DNA of 64,000 bases from Rapana venosa (Eukaryota > Mollusca > Gastropoda > Neogastropoda > Muricidae): positions 10,383,798-10,447,797 of the forward strand of contig CM054158.1 of NCBI GenBank assembly GCA_028751875.1. Reading direction: 5' to 3'. Below the pieces are notes generated by a model, which worked only from the letters and a program-made list of their open reading frames with translations, made no database searches and had not been told where the DNA came from. Shown here one piece after another: positions 34,003 through 46,685 of the stretch (its first letter is position 1; each line of letters starts with the position of its first letter). The position numbers and the translations under genes are program-made.

Positions 34003-34661
34003 ATGATGGACCAGACATTAGAGCAAGTTCGCAGGGCACCTAGGCGTCTTGTTCCAGACCTGATGTCTGGTATTGCCAGTGATTCCCCTCACTGAGCCAG
34101 GACGCCCCCATCAGCGGGAGCGCATCTGGGAGTGATACGGTCAAACCACTAACCCAGCACTATGATCCATTGGCGCAGAGGGTTGCTCCATTTGACGACG
34201 TTTATCAAGGAGGGATGCGCACTTTAGATAGCATGGCCGGGGATGCTGGAGACACTGTGGGTGTTCTTGGAACGCTGGCTGCCAGAAACGCCCGTGTAAC
34301 ACAAGTGTACAGTTCCACACGCGGTCCGGTCTAGGCACTAGAGCAGAATAATGAAATGTCGATACTGCAACTCCGTAATGTTCTCCGCGAACAAGTGACA
34401 GAGGAGGTTGAGGAAAACAGAGGGAGAACGGCGACCTGACCTTTCCATCCGTCCGGCTCTGTGCTCACACTTGGGTGTGGGTATTCTGGAATAATGCAGA
34501 GTGTCGGGGACATATCTCACGCCAACATGCCCTTGTACACAGTCTGCAGTCGAGCGTTGGATGGCAAGTGCTTCTCTCGCGTCTTCTTACAAGAGGCAAA
34601 CCACAAAGCCAGGCCCCTTGCTGGAAACGAGCAGCAGATGACGGATCCCCCTTACAGGTGA
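34003..34661 (+). pseudogene. Coding-like segment of unknown origin (copy 2)
   Basis: Counterpart of 17614-18272 with the same frame shift and the same two in-frame stops (34332 and 34437). The second copy therefore gives no independent support for the reading frame. Confidence 0.3.
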
Positions 34662-34862
34662 CGCGCAGCAAGGCCCCAGAAAACAGGTGCGCCTTATGAG
34701 AAACTCATGTGCTCTGTCTTAGCAAACTGGGCCGTCCTGCTGCATGAGAGAGTCCGTGGCAATTGTCGGCGTGCCTGCCTGGCCTGCCTGACAATGCACC
34801 GATGCAGAAAGTGGAGCCTTGTTCTGTGACAGTGGTGGAGGAGTGTCTCTGCTTTGGAGGAT

Positions 34863-35014
34863 GTAGATAGATAGATCGATCAGATAGATAGATAGAGTAG
34901 AGAGAGAGAAGAGAGCGACAGAGAGGGCGAGAGAGAGAGATGAGTAGAGAGACGAGAGATCGAGAGACGAGACGCCGGAGATTGACGAGAGTCGAGAAGA
35001 CAGAGGAGAGAGGG
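34863..35014. repeat. GATA/GAGA microsatellite (copy 2)
   Basis: Counterpart of 18474-18625. Confidence 0.9.
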
Positions 35015-35248
35015 GAGAGAACTTCCCCTTCCACTTTGTTCCAGGCAGTAAGGGCTCTGGGGACTAATGTCGGCATATGCAGACGAGTTGTGTGTAGTGA
35101 TCTGGAAAATGAGTGACGGACGTTTGGTTGAAGAGTGCTCTTCACCTTTAACATTGGCGAGCGTTTCGTGCTTCTATTCAAAAATGTTGACATGTCTAGA
35201 GGTGAGGGGCGTCCGTCCCACATGGTCCACATCTTGAATTTACAGTTA

Positions 35249-35814
35249 TTAGTATTAGAAAGGTGAGGAGAGGAGGCCTGCTGTGACTCCTGATGTCCAG
35301 TCTCGTATAAAGAAGTGAGGGATGAGAGCCTGCATGAAACTCTGATGTCCAGTATCGAGAATAGAAAGGTGCGGAGAGCGCCATGATCCTGAACATGATG
35401 TCCCGAATTCGTAGGAGCAGAGTGGAGGAGAGGGAGGCATGCATGACAATCTGTGTGTCCCCTTATCAGTATAGAAAGCAGTGAGGAAGTGGGAGCCTGA
35501 CTGTAACTCCTGAATTGTCCAGTATCATATAGAAAGTGAGGATGTGCTGCATGACTCCTGATGTCCCGCATATTAGTATACAAAGGTGAGGGCAGAGAGC
35601 GCTGCATTGAACTCTGGAGTTCTTAGTACAGTATAGAAAGCGTGAAGGATGAGAGCTCTGCATGAACTCTGGGTTCCAGTTTCAGTTATAGACAAGGTGA
35701 GGAGGAGATCCTGCATCAATTCGTGATGTTATCAGTAATGTAGAAAGGGTGGAGGAAGAGAGGGCGAGCCTGCATGATAATCTGGAGTCCTCTGGTATCA
35801 GGATCTGTAGGTCA
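35249..35814. repeat. Minisatellite, unit about 55 bp (copy 2)
   Basis: Counterpart of 18860-19425, with the same units and the same order. Confidence 0.88.
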
Positions 35815-35866
35815 GGTCTCAGCTCTATGGGTGTTATGGGAACAATGATTTATTTCTATCGAATTC

Positions 35867-36130
35867 TCATATTCTTGGAGCGTTGGAGTTGACCAGTACA
35901 ATCACAAAAAATACAGACACGGTGATGCCTCCTAGGCCAGGGGACCAGCAAAGCATGGCAGTCTTGACGAGGCTGTTCATGTTTCCTGTGTCCCAGTTGA
36001 CAGGACTGCAGCCAGGGCCCATCAGACGCTCAGGTGGGGCGAGATGACGGTTCTGATGGTATTGTCTGAGCAAAAGCGCCGCCATGGACTGAGGTGGAGA
36101 CGGTATTCCTCTCCCCTTGGGTGCGGGCAC
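35867..36130 (-). CDS. Small hypothetical ORF with hydrophobic C-terminus (copy 2)
   Basis: Counterpart of the 87-codon frame at 19478-19741, identical in translation. Function unknown; it may be a chance frame. Confidence 0.2.
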   Translation of the reverse strand: MPAPKGRGIPSPPQSMAALLLRQYHQNRHLAPPERLMGPGCSPVNWDTGNMNSLVKTAMLCWSPGLGGITVSVFFVIVLVNSNAPRI

Positions 36131-36319
36131 CCCGGTACCTTCCCTATGGTGGGGAACCTGCCGTTATTGGTAGAGGCGCGCCACACCACAACAGGAAAAC
36201 AAACAAAAAGTGTCACTTTGAAAAGAATTGCGTTTTAGGTGGATGATATAAAAATCAAACCATGTGTGATAAACACAGACTGTGAACGTTTCTGTGTTTA
36301 GGGCCTAAAAGGACACTTT

Positions 36320-36926
36320 GTGAGAACTGAACTGAGAAGCAGGTCTGCGTGCTCGCGTAGCACCATTGAGGAGATGAGGTTCAGATACCATCTGCCAGGC
36401 TTCCTGAGTGTGTCCAGCGCTCATGCGATCAGAGAGAAGAGAGGTCCTGCTCGTCAATACTTGCAACACATGCAGGAGGGCCAACTTCAGAGCAAGCAAG
36501 GCTTTGAGCAGGGAACCCGAGACATCCCTCCCTTCCATCACCACCATTTTAAGGACCGAGCAGGAAACAATGCTGTGATGGAAGTGTTTATGAGTTCTGG
36601 TGTGCTGAACAAGTCTACGCCATTGACAGTCTGCAGACGTGGTTCGCATCTTATCTGAATGGCTATATCACTTTGGATTGGGAGTTCCACAGCTCCCTGA
36701 CATGTCTACGATAGAAACCGCCATGTTGGAAACAGTTGAGAAAGGTCACCCGTCTTGCACCTTGGGGACTATGTCGCAGACTGGTGGCCGGGCTAGGAGT
36801 CAGGGGTTAGGAGGTCTCGTCAGAGATGTTGTGATCCAGGAGCCTGTTCTCATTTCTGAGCAGCTTCTTGCCGAGGAGATGGAGAGTGAAGAAGTCGACC
36901 TCATCGAGAGCCTCGTGAGATGTTAA
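36320..36926 (+). pseudogene. Coding-like segment of unknown origin (copy 2)
   Basis: Counterpart of 19931-20537, with identical frame changes and the same acidic C-terminus. Confidence 0.35.
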
Positions 36927-36933
36927 ATGAGCG

Positions 36934-37444
36934 GACCGACCCCTGAGATCGGATAGAATGAGATGAGCACCGGAGAGATGAGCGAGAGGAGAGACGAGAA
37001 GCGCGAGAGCGACACCGCGAGACGAGACAGGTTAGAGGAGAGAGACAGAGAGCGAGACAGCGCGAGAGGTGGGGGGGGGCGGGGGCCCCGCCCCGCCCAT
37101 CAAAACACCCAAAGAGAGACAGAGACATGAGAGAGAGCACAGAGAGAGCAGACAGCGAGCGCGACACACAGAGAGCCAGAGGACGCGAGGAAGAGACAGG
37201 AGAGAGCCAGTGGAGAGTGAACCACGCACAGAGAGAAGAGACAGAGAGAGAGACAGCGTAGGAGACTAGATGCGAGAGGACACGACAGTAGAGACAGAGA
37301 CAGAGCGAGAGACAGGAGAGTGATTCAGAAAGAAGACTGAGAGAGAAACAGATGGAGCGAGAAGAGGGAGCACAGAAAAGACAGACAAGAGAGAGACAGA
37401 GCCAGAGAGAGGAGAGACAGAGGAGAGAGGAGAACGCTTGTGAC
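36934..37444. repeat. GA-rich low-complexity tract (copy 2)
   Basis: Counterpart of 20545-21055. Confidence 0.88.
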
Positions 37445-38043
37445 GCCCCATAAGGCATGCATTCAAAACAATTTTTTAACTCAAGCTTTTGCCCATCTTT
37501 GACCAACCACCGTTTCTGTGCCTGCATTGTCAGCATTGGAGACCGGTGGTTTGGAGGTTCTGGGCATGAGAGATGGCCTGTTGATCGTCTGTGTGGCTGA
37601 AAAGTCAACAGTGCCGGCATCTGTAAATCCTTGATTTGGGACAGGCCTGTGGGCGTTGGAGTGTAGGCCGTGGACTCTTTTGCAATGTTGACTCGTTATT
37701 AGAGCGGAAAAGATCTTCCAAAAGTTCATTCCATAATGACACTGAGTCTCTTCTGCATGTCTCTGTAAGGAAAAGGCCGCGAACAGGCTACAGGCCTTTT
37801 GGCAGGACACAGTGGGCGGTTGGCAATACTCTGCGATGGGAGGCAGCAGTCAAAGGTGCAGGGAAGAGGGATGGACTGGAGTCTGTTGCTTCTGTTGACC
37901 TATGTTGACCACTGTGGGCCAGTACAGTCCTATACGCCGGGCACATGGACTCCACCAAGACCGTGTCCAACATGCTTGTGAGGTTCTCACGTGACAGACA
38001 TTGCACAGCTGTGGTCTCCATTGTCTGACACAGTACTTTGGAT
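37445..38043. other. Unassigned DNA downstream of LINE (copy 2)
   Basis: Counterpart of 21056-21654. No family recognised. Confidence 0.35.
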
Positions 38044-41000
38044 TTATTTTAAATATCATCTTTACTCATCATCGACCCGGACTTGGCTGGGTCGTGGGGA
38101 GACAGACAGACGATGCGTTGTAAGCTTTCTCCATCCATCTCGGTCCTCGGCTTGCGCAGTGAGTGCAAGTCATCTATCGTGGCCTGGTCCTATTCTTGAC
38201 TGTGGTCTCATCCATGACTTGTTCTGTCTTCTTTCTTTTTGCCCACTTCGAGAGTTCCCTTGCAGTACTGTTTTTGCCCGAGTGTTGTGGCGAGTGAGTG
38301 GCGAACATGTCAGCTTTTTCTTCTTTGACGATGGTTGCGGACAGGGGTTTCTGGACATGCCAGACCGTGTTATTGGACTCTTGATCAAATTCCTGTGTCT
38401 TTCGTTTCGCTCCAGGATTATGCAGCAGTTGTCTATGGCATTATGGTTTAAATGACTGGATTCGCTTTGTGCTTCAGCAGTCGCAATGTCGCAGGTTCAC
38501 TTCCGTTTACAGAGGATAAGTGAAGTAGGGCTTTGTTAGAGCTTTCGTGTGATTGGGAAACTGATCTCTTTACTTTTCCATATGGTGGTGAGTTTTGACA
38601 GGAAGGAGTTGCCAGGCTTATTCTGACTTTGATTTTGTGTCGATCGCCGTCCTTTGTGCGTGTAGCGCAAGTTATTTAACCTCGATTTACTCTCAGTTAA
38701 GTGGCGTTTCTGTAAATTTTAGCAGTGGCGTTGTCGTGCTGTTACAGAGTACTTTACTTTCTCCGGCTCGCACCTCCATTCTATGCTCAGCTCTGTTCTC
38801 AAGTCTGTCGTCGAAGATCTTGCGCTCTGTGTTACTTCCGCCCATGCGGTCAATGTCTCGGCAAACCGCAGTTGTTGCGGGTCTGCTGCCAATGGAGATG
38901 GTAGAGGTGGAGTTCATGGAGGGGGTCTCTCTCTAATGTTTTTCTCCTGAGCAGATTACACTAGGCGCCTGGCGGCTCAAGGCTTTGACGGCCCGACATA
39001 TTACACCACCACCATCCGCTCCCAGTCCCTAGAAGCCCTCATTTCAGAAGGATGCATGCTAGCAGTTTTGTATAGTGCTTGAAAGGTATTGCACTAGCTT
39101 TCCGCCTGTTTTTCAATGCCAAACATTTGAGGACCTACCACAGGCCCTTCCGTGCCTACTCTGTCAACAGCATTCTTGAAAGTCGATGGAAGTTGTGGAA
39201 CAAGGTCTCTCGTGATGTTGAAGATGTTTTCTCCATCAGGAGAGTGGCAGTTTAAAAAATCTGTTCGACTTTTGTGCTCCTGCCTAGCCTGCACCAGCTT
39301 GTTCTTCTGCAAGGTGTTCTTATTCTGCCTCCTTCTTGGTCGATTCAAAATAACTATTGCTGCATGCTCTTGCTGGGCGTGGCTGATAAGAGGACTTGAT
39401 TGGTCTATAGTTTTGGACTTGGCGTACAATTCCTTTGGGGCTAGGTGTGTATGAGCTGGGTAGCTTGTGTCCCTTCTGTTGGCCACTGTTTTGTGCACCA
39501 ACACTCTCCCTCTACTGTTAACGCTGAGCTGGTAAACATGTTTGTGAAGATTTTTGCCATGCTTGAGGCTTTGCTGGTATTGTGTCTGCTCCTGGTTCTT
39601 TCTCATACTTGGTTCCGCTGCGGATGGCTTCGTTCCACTTCTTCACTCTACGTTCTAGGGTATTGGGCAAGGGGATCTCTTGCTGTTAATGTGCTTTCTC
39701 TTCTTTATGTCTTGTCAGGTTGTATTGGTAGTATGTACAGTTTTGTACAATCATCAGACACTGATGTCATGCGCTTGAGCTTTCGTGAGGAGTTTTCCGG
39801 ATCTGTCTTCAATGACTTGATGATTGGTTTGAGTCGGTTTTTATGAGTGTTCGGTTCAGGGTGTCGTATGCTTTTTACCTGTTGCCTCCAGTTTCATGCT
39901 TTTTTCGATTCTATCACCTGGATCACGGATCTATTCTCTTGGCAGCTTTATAACCTTGACTTCTTCACAAGATTGTATGGTCCACTCCCGGTCCTTATCT
40001 TAGGTGTGGAAACCTGGTTGGTTTCCGTGCAGCTTCATTGTTATCGCAGCGGTCCAAGGCTGTCGACTGGTAGTCCATGGTGGTGTTTATTCTCTGCGGA
40101 CCGAGTACCTCCTCTGTGTTCTTCGGGACTGCCTCATAAAAGCGGTCATTGAAGTCCTAGTTCCCCGGAGTGTTTCATTGCGAAAACACGTCGCCAACTT
40201 AGCTTGGAGATTCCTCCTCGGGACATCTGATCTTTCAGTTTGTCCCACGTCAACTTTGATACGTGGGATTGCGAGGGCTGTTTGTTTCTTAGCTTCATTT
40301 GAATACCAAGCAGGCATAAGGTCCGTGGTCGCTTCCTATGTCCACGCTCAGGGTAGATTCTTGTTCTGGCTAGTGTTGATGCTGGATTTGAAGGGCCGTG
40401 GTGTTAAGATAAGAAATATATTTGGTTTGGCTCTTGCCGTTTGGCGCATGCGCAGGTAGTCTCCTTGATGGCTTGTTGGGGGGAATAAGAGGGTATCGGC
40501 AATGGTAAATCTGTGGGTGCAGGCAAACTCCAGCAGACGTAGTCCCCTGTCGTTTGGTCACTCCAGTTCCAAACTGAACCAAAATGTTCGGCCCAATTGG
40601 TTTGTCAATAGTGTGGTTATCTTTATCATGGTGCTCTTCAAGATATTCGATAAGATTCTTCTGCTTCTATTGCATGGTCAGGATGATGGTGCATAGATTT
40701 GTCTGATGGTGATGTGTCTAGGGCTCTTGGCCGACACCCCGGAAGTTGATAATCCTGCTGGACGCCGCGCGCGAGTCAGTTCTGATAATGCACCCCCCTT
40801 ACTTCCTTTCTCGGACAATAAATGCCTCTGTGTGTGATGTTTGCTTGGCCACTTGTACCGATCTTGTTGCCTTTTCAGTCGTTTGGTTCACAATCTGTCC
40901 ATCTCACTTCTCTAGTTCAATACGCTGTCTCCCATTTATGCGGCTAAGCTCATACTCTAGTTCTTGGATTTTACCGCACTTGCGTAGAGTGTACGGGAGT

Positions 41001-41189
41001 TCCATCGTAACCGACTGGTGTCTGTTCTCTAGGGAGCTTAGTAATGTTTTAACTCCAGTAGCTGGACTTGTCCACTTCCACCCTGGTGGTTGGATCGACT
41101 GGACAAGCTGCGCTGGTCGTGGTAACCGGGCCTCGACCGCGATCGGCTATCATATTGGCCTCTTTGCATTTGTTTTTCATGTTATTACT
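38044..41189 (-). mobile_element. RTE-like LINE, full length, frame-broken (copy 2)
   Basis: Counterpart of 21655-24800. The endonuclease and reverse transcriptase blocks have the same frame breaks, so both copies either descend from one already-broken copy very recently or represent the same reads assembled twice. Confidence 0.85.
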
Positions 41190-41396
41190 GTGGGGCTTAT
41201 GATTATTCCTTGTTTGGCGCAATCTCCTCACCAATTCTCCATATGGTTTTTAATTTATATGGGGGTTTCCTCCCCACATCGCCCGTTTTGTACCTGGGTT
41301 ACATGGATACCAAGTAGCAGTAACTGAGTACTTTTCGTGACTAGCCCTGACACTATAGCGCATTAACAAAATTTCCATTGATTATAATCGTTTTTG

Positions 41397-41751
41397 TTAT
41401 GATGATGATGATGATGATGTACTGATTATTGTTATTGATTATTTATGTATTATTCATTTTAATATATTATTTTCATTATTATTATTATTAGTATGTAGTA
41501 GTAGTAGTAGTAGAATTAGTGGTAGTGAAGTAGTAGTTAGTAGTAGTTCGTAGTCGTAGTAGTAGTGTATAGTAGTAGTCAGTAGTAGTAGTAGTGGTAG
41601 TAGTTCAGTAGTAGAGGCAGAAACCGTAATAGTGGTTCGTTAGATAAGTGGTAGTAGAAGTAGTGGGTAGTAGTAGTAGTATTAGTTAGTTGAATTTAGC
41701 AGTTAGTGGTAGTAGTAGTAGTAGTCAGTAGTAGTAGTAGTAGGGTGGTAC
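41397..41751. repeat. GAT, ATT and TAG/GTA microsatellites (copy 2)
   Basis: Counterpart of 25008-25362, with unit counts unchanged. Confidence 0.95.
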
Positions 41752-42295
41752 ACAGTGTATTGGCGTAATGATACCGGCACCTTGTACAGCAGACACCCTC
41801 GGCAGGTCTGCTAGTTCGGCACTAGTGACCCGAAAGGGGTGGGTGGGGTGGTGTTGTCTCCACGTCAATGAAAATAGTCAGCTGTGGACAGTTAGCCAAA
41901 CCAGTTCTGAATTGGACTCTGCTGCCTTTTTATTGTATAGGAGACGTTGGTTTCTTGTCCATAAGATCAAGGTTTGATAATCGTTTAAATCGAATTCTTT
42001 TGAATATATTTGTATCGCTGTCATCTCAACAAAAGACCACACTTTTTACGGTTTGTTTTAAATGTTATCACACTGCCCCTTCACAGGATCTCTTTGTTCT
42101 CAACTGCCAATGGAATAGGGGAGGACTCAGTTGCATGGTTCATCGCTGCGGCAATTGGGGGTGAACCAAAACAGCCTGGGCTGCCGCCACTTGCTGGGAA
42201 CTGAGTGCAGTGCGAGTCTGTAATCCGGCAGAGGTGTCTACTGATCCTTTTTTATTTTTAAATTAAGTCAGAGATAAAAATATCTCACTTATCTC
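41752..42295. other. Unassigned DNA (copy 2)
   Basis: Counterpart of 25363-25905. The first mismatch with copy 1 is at 42175. No gene seen. Confidence 0.35.
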
Positions 42296-42301
42296 AGATC
42301 G

Positions 42302-42808
42302 AGAATAATGCGCTCCCTTGTATATCCATATTTCTGTATGCTGTGAATCATGGACCCTGATTGCAGATTTCGAGAGAGAGTACAGGCGGTGGAGATGAGA
42401 TGCTTTCGGAGAACTCGTGGCATCTCCTACACAAGACCACATAAGCAACGACGGTGCCTAACCGCCATCCCGCCAAACAATTTGGACCTATGAGACCCTT
42501 TAACGATCGTGAAAAAGCTGTAAACTTAAATGGTATGGGCATGTCCAAGATCCCAAAGGACTTGCCAAAGACTAGTTTTGCAAGGCAAGTACCAGGAGGA
42601 GAAGAAGAGGGCAGACCCAGGAAGAGCTGGGAGGATACATCAGCGACAAATGGAAGGTCTAGACCTCAACAACCCCCCTGAGACAAGGGCCAGTAACAGA
42701 GAGGAATGGAGGGAACTGGTTGTTGAGTCTTGAGGGTGCCCCCACGGTCGGCAGCTACGGAAAAAAACCCAGGGGGGAAAACATAGATAGATAGTAGATG
42801 ATAGAATA
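42302..42808 (+). mobile_element. RTE-like LINE 3' fragment with GATA tail (copy 2)
   Basis: Counterpart of 25912-26425. Its first 150 bases carry several indels relative to copy 1, which break the FLYACESWTL region here. Confidence 0.82.
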
Positions 42809-44778
42809 GAAATTAAGTCTTTTCAGAGTGGACTTTTATTTTACTTTACGTGTTTCATATAGAAAATAAGATAAAAAATGTTTTGTAACTTACTATAAAA
42901 CCACCACCACCACCACCACCACCACCACCAAAACATCAATACCAAAAACTAAACATTTATCAAGGGAGAAAAACAAAGACACCGGGGAAGAATCGATCAT
43001 TCCATAAGCTTCTGTCGCTCTTTCACGAGTTGTCTAGGAAAGTGCATAACTAACTGTGATACAAACAAATCTCGTTCATTCCGTCCAATCCAATATGTCA
43101 TGCCTGTTAGTCGAATGTATCAAGGTAATCTTTTACAGTTGGATAGTTAATTAAGAAGCGATATGGATTGAAATAACTTTGTGAACAGTCTGAAACATCA
43201 TTTCATGTGTATCCATTGGGAAACCACGACTCCCTTTTAAGAGAAAACTCAACGTTTGAGGTAGATTATAGATAGTTAACTCGTATTACACGTAACTACT
43301 GCGTTGTGACGGGTGAGTAGAAGGACAGTCCCTGGTCTGCTGTGTCGTTTCAGTTACGCTATGATGTGCAGAGAGGCTTTCAACTTCACGTTTCTTGTCC
43401 GCATATGATTATTCCGGTTACTCAACCCATTTCCAAGGCCGAGGCGACAATGGCAGTGGTTGTTCATGGTCTGTCCCAAGGGTAGTGTTAGAGGCGAACA
43501 ACAAGCTCATCAGTATAAGAGGTCTATGTTTGAGCTCCTATCCGGAGATGTAGAGTTCATACAGGCATCTTGGAGGAGAAGTTCAAGATGGACAGCATGG
43601 AGAAGGGTGCACAGGTGTTTCCGATCTATTTCACAGTTACAGTTTGATGTCTTTCTTTCCTTCCAATGGTCCATTCTATGGTATGGTTCCTTTCTGACAC
43701 AAATAGGTCCGCACGGCTGCGTAGACAGATATGCACATAAGCGGTAAAACAAGTTATATTAGCCATTTTTAATGCTAAAGATAACAAGGGGTATATGTCT
43801 CTTTCTTTCTTTGAGAGTGCATAGACCTGACGCTTGATACTACTTGCCTGGCTGGTCCGCTGACAGTTCCAACAGTAGTATCTCTCTATAATGCTTTGCT
43901 GGCTAGTTATTTCTAAGGAATTGCGAACTCACAATAGTTCGTGATCCCCAAATAGCATCGCTCTAGTCAACGTGGGGATAATATAATAATTTGTAATAGT
44001 TTCGCAAAGCTCAGCTGTTACATCTCGGTCCTCTAAAACTTTTCAGCAGGAAGAAGCAGCATTATCACAGTAATAATTAGCTCTTTACATGCTATCGCCA
44101 TTCTTCAGGTTTCTTGAAGTATAAATCCTTCACCTGTTTGGTCGCAGTGCTGTTGGGAAAAAGTATCCCTGTGTTAACTAAATGTTAAGAGTAAGACTCT
44201 GATTCTGTGTTCGTCTTAGGATAAGTTGTTTGTTTTTCTTCATTGAATTTGATCTTCTGTATTTTTGGCATTACACTTAACATTATCCAAGTCTGTAATT
44301 GATATCATTTTCTGCTCGAGAGCATCTGTGTTATTCAGCTGCTAAGGTGGTATACTAGTACTGCCCTGCAAAGAGTTACCATTTAGATCATATATCCAGA
44401 ACACTATCATTGTAAACATAATGGAACAGAGTTGGACCATATACCGAGCCCTGGTGGAACGCCAGAGCGGAATCTGATGATGCTCAGATTGTTCATTATT
44501 TATAACACGGACTGGTGCGCTGTTAGAACGATCATATCACAAACCAGGCTAGCAGTCTGCCTCGTATGCGGCACGCCTTGCATTGTGTGCCAAACACGGT
44601 CCATAGGTCTTTAGATATGTCAAGAATATTGATGTGTTGTAATGGTACGACCAAACAAAAGACTTAGATCATTACTATACAACATAGAACCAACTGATAT
44701 TCAGTAGTTGTCAAAGAAGACAGAATCCCGATTGTAAATGTGCATTATTTGTGATGGGAAGCCTAGGTACTGAGCACC
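42809..44778. other. Unassigned DNA (copy 2)
   Basis: Counterpart of 26426-28396. It contains a clean (CCA)n tract at 42900-42929 that is degraded in copy 1. Confidence 0.4.
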
Positions 44779-46300
44779 ATGGGTCGTGAGTGCACACTGT
44801 CAGTGGCGTTTAGCTTAGTACCCCCTGATGGTGCAGTGCCCCTTCACAGGGCACAGGCATCACTGAGGCCGCAAGAGGTAAGTTGCAGGATACAGCGGCC
44901 AGTGCCAAACGCTTCAGGATTCATACCATCAGTTGACGAAGTCAATGTGACTGTCAAGATACGAGGCAGAAGTCACTGGACGTCTCCTGTTCAACATGTT
45001 ATGTGACATAACAAGCAGAAGTGCAGATCGTCATCTATGTGGTCGCGAGTGGACCGCACAGCAGTGCTGACTTCATCACCGTGGTCAGTGACCAAGCACC
45101 CGCCAGTGCTGACTTCGCAATGTGTCTCAGTGTACCTATGCCAACCGCCGTGCTGTGGTCGAGCAGAAGGATGTCTGTATATATATATGATATATATATT
45201 TTTTCTGTAATACGGTGTCTCCGGTTGTCATGGGACAACCAGGAAAGATCCTGGTCCCCAAACGAAGTGGACGTGCGCCTGTCAACGTGGTGCTGACCCG
45301 GCCTCTCCTGCCTGCTGTTCCTGTTTCCTTGTCTACCAGCATCCTAACATGCTGGGTCGCTATACCGACAGTTGACTGAGGGAGAGCATCAAACGTTTTC
45401 TTGTGGTCTCTTCACCTTGGCACTGTGGAATGCTGTAGTGTCAGCGTTGCTTCAACAGCAGTGATGCCCTGTACATGTACGTCACAGGACAGGGCGATGG
45501 AATAGGACCAGTCAGTGTCTTTTATACTAAGAATGGCTTGTTGGGCTTGAATGGCTTTTTAATGTCATCCCAGATAGTGTCCAGTGTCATAGCAGTGGAG
45601 AGGTGTCTGTGCATTACTCACCCACTCCTGGTGAAAACTTTGCTGTCCACAAGGAAAACGGGGGTGCTGTTTATGGCTTGTGTCCTTTCAGGGTTTTAGG
45701 ACTGTTCTTTTTTCTTCAGGATGCGCTATGACTTTCATCGTGTTTTCGATCCATCAAACAACAGAATGCAGTACCAACTGTACAGCAGTGAGTTCTACCT
45801 GCAAAACCAAGAGGTCATCCACGTGTTCAGCGGCATCATCTTCGGCTTTCCTTGCCCATCCTCTGTGCAGTCACTGTCACCATCTGCACTGTGGCCCACA
45901 GTGGTCAAGATGAAGAGTTGTCCGCTGGAGAGAGAAAGTGTCGTCTGCTTCTGATTCCCTCACCTCCAAAGACCTGGCAGTAACTCGTATGATTGTTGGC
46001 ACTTCCATTCTGTATCTCATATGCATTGTGCCAGCTATGGCGGTTCGGTTTTCGGTGGTTCTTGTTCCTGAAGTGAAAGTAGGGGGGCGCTATGAAAATT
46101 TGTATCTTGTTTTCATAAGGTTTTACCTTTTAAGTTCAGTGATAAACTGCACCTGCAACTTTTTTGTTTATTACCTCTGTGGAACCAAATTTAAAGAAAC
46201 AGTAAATAAGCTTTTCGGGAAATGTGCTTGTCAAAACTCAAAGATTAAAGGTCCGAAGCAACTGAAAATGTCAGGGAACACAGAAGTCATCAGAAAATGA
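44779..46300 (+). pseudogene. Receptor D: rhodopsin-type GPCR, candidate chemosensory receptor, frame-broken
   Basis: Membrane receptor of the same family as A, B, C and E. The N-terminal side (about 44930-45180) has at least two tandem 39-42-base modules (SSADFITVV-like). TM1 lies near 45280-45350. The frame at 45475-45699 holds TM3 and VIAVERCLC, the DRY-position motif. Loop 2 and TM4-TM5 shift frame near 45690 and 45850. The frame at 45938-46300 is clean: TM6 (LYLICIVPAM), TM7 (NFFVYYLCG), helix 8 (TKFKETV) and a 25-residue basic tail ending EVIRK with TGA at 46298. The N-terminal start is uncertain: an ATG at 44779 opens a 75-codon frame, and a TA-rich insertion interrupts the region at 45178-45205. 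Consensus error is a strong alternative to true pseudogenisation. Confidence 0.75.
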
Positions 46301-46685
46301 AAAAAATTGAAGCAAAACAAATGGTTTTTAAAATTTTTTTGGGAAAAATGGGGCCCTTGATTAATTCATATTTTTTGGGAGATTACTAAAAGTAAACTCT
46401 GTCAATGAACCAGAAAAAACAAGTTTAATAAAAAACCACATTTTTAAAAGTTAAACAACTTTAGGAAAAGTATGACCAAAACTTCAAAAAGCATGATGAA
46501 GCTAAAAGGTTTTTTTTTTCGGAAAGGGGAAAACAAAGTGCCAAGCCAAAACTGAAAACAACACAAAGTATCCTTTTTAAAAACATTAGCAAAAAAATGT
46601 GATTAAGATGAAATTAATTGATATAAAAAGAAACCCGTTTTAAAAATAAAAAAAACTTTTTTTACCATAAAACTTTTCCCATGAC
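46301..46685. other. AT-rich, homopolymer-distorted flank
   Basis: 3' flank of receptor D with many A and T runs. No gene or clear polyadenylation signal. Confidence 0.4.

Larger units (their letters stand above)
29533..45872. repeat. 16.4-kb tandem unit, copy 2
   Basis: Direct repeat of 13144-29520. It shares all inserted elements and microsatellites at matching positions. It ends inside receptor D at the point where receptor C is cut; from 45873 the sequence is unique and completes the receptor. Confidence 0.95.
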
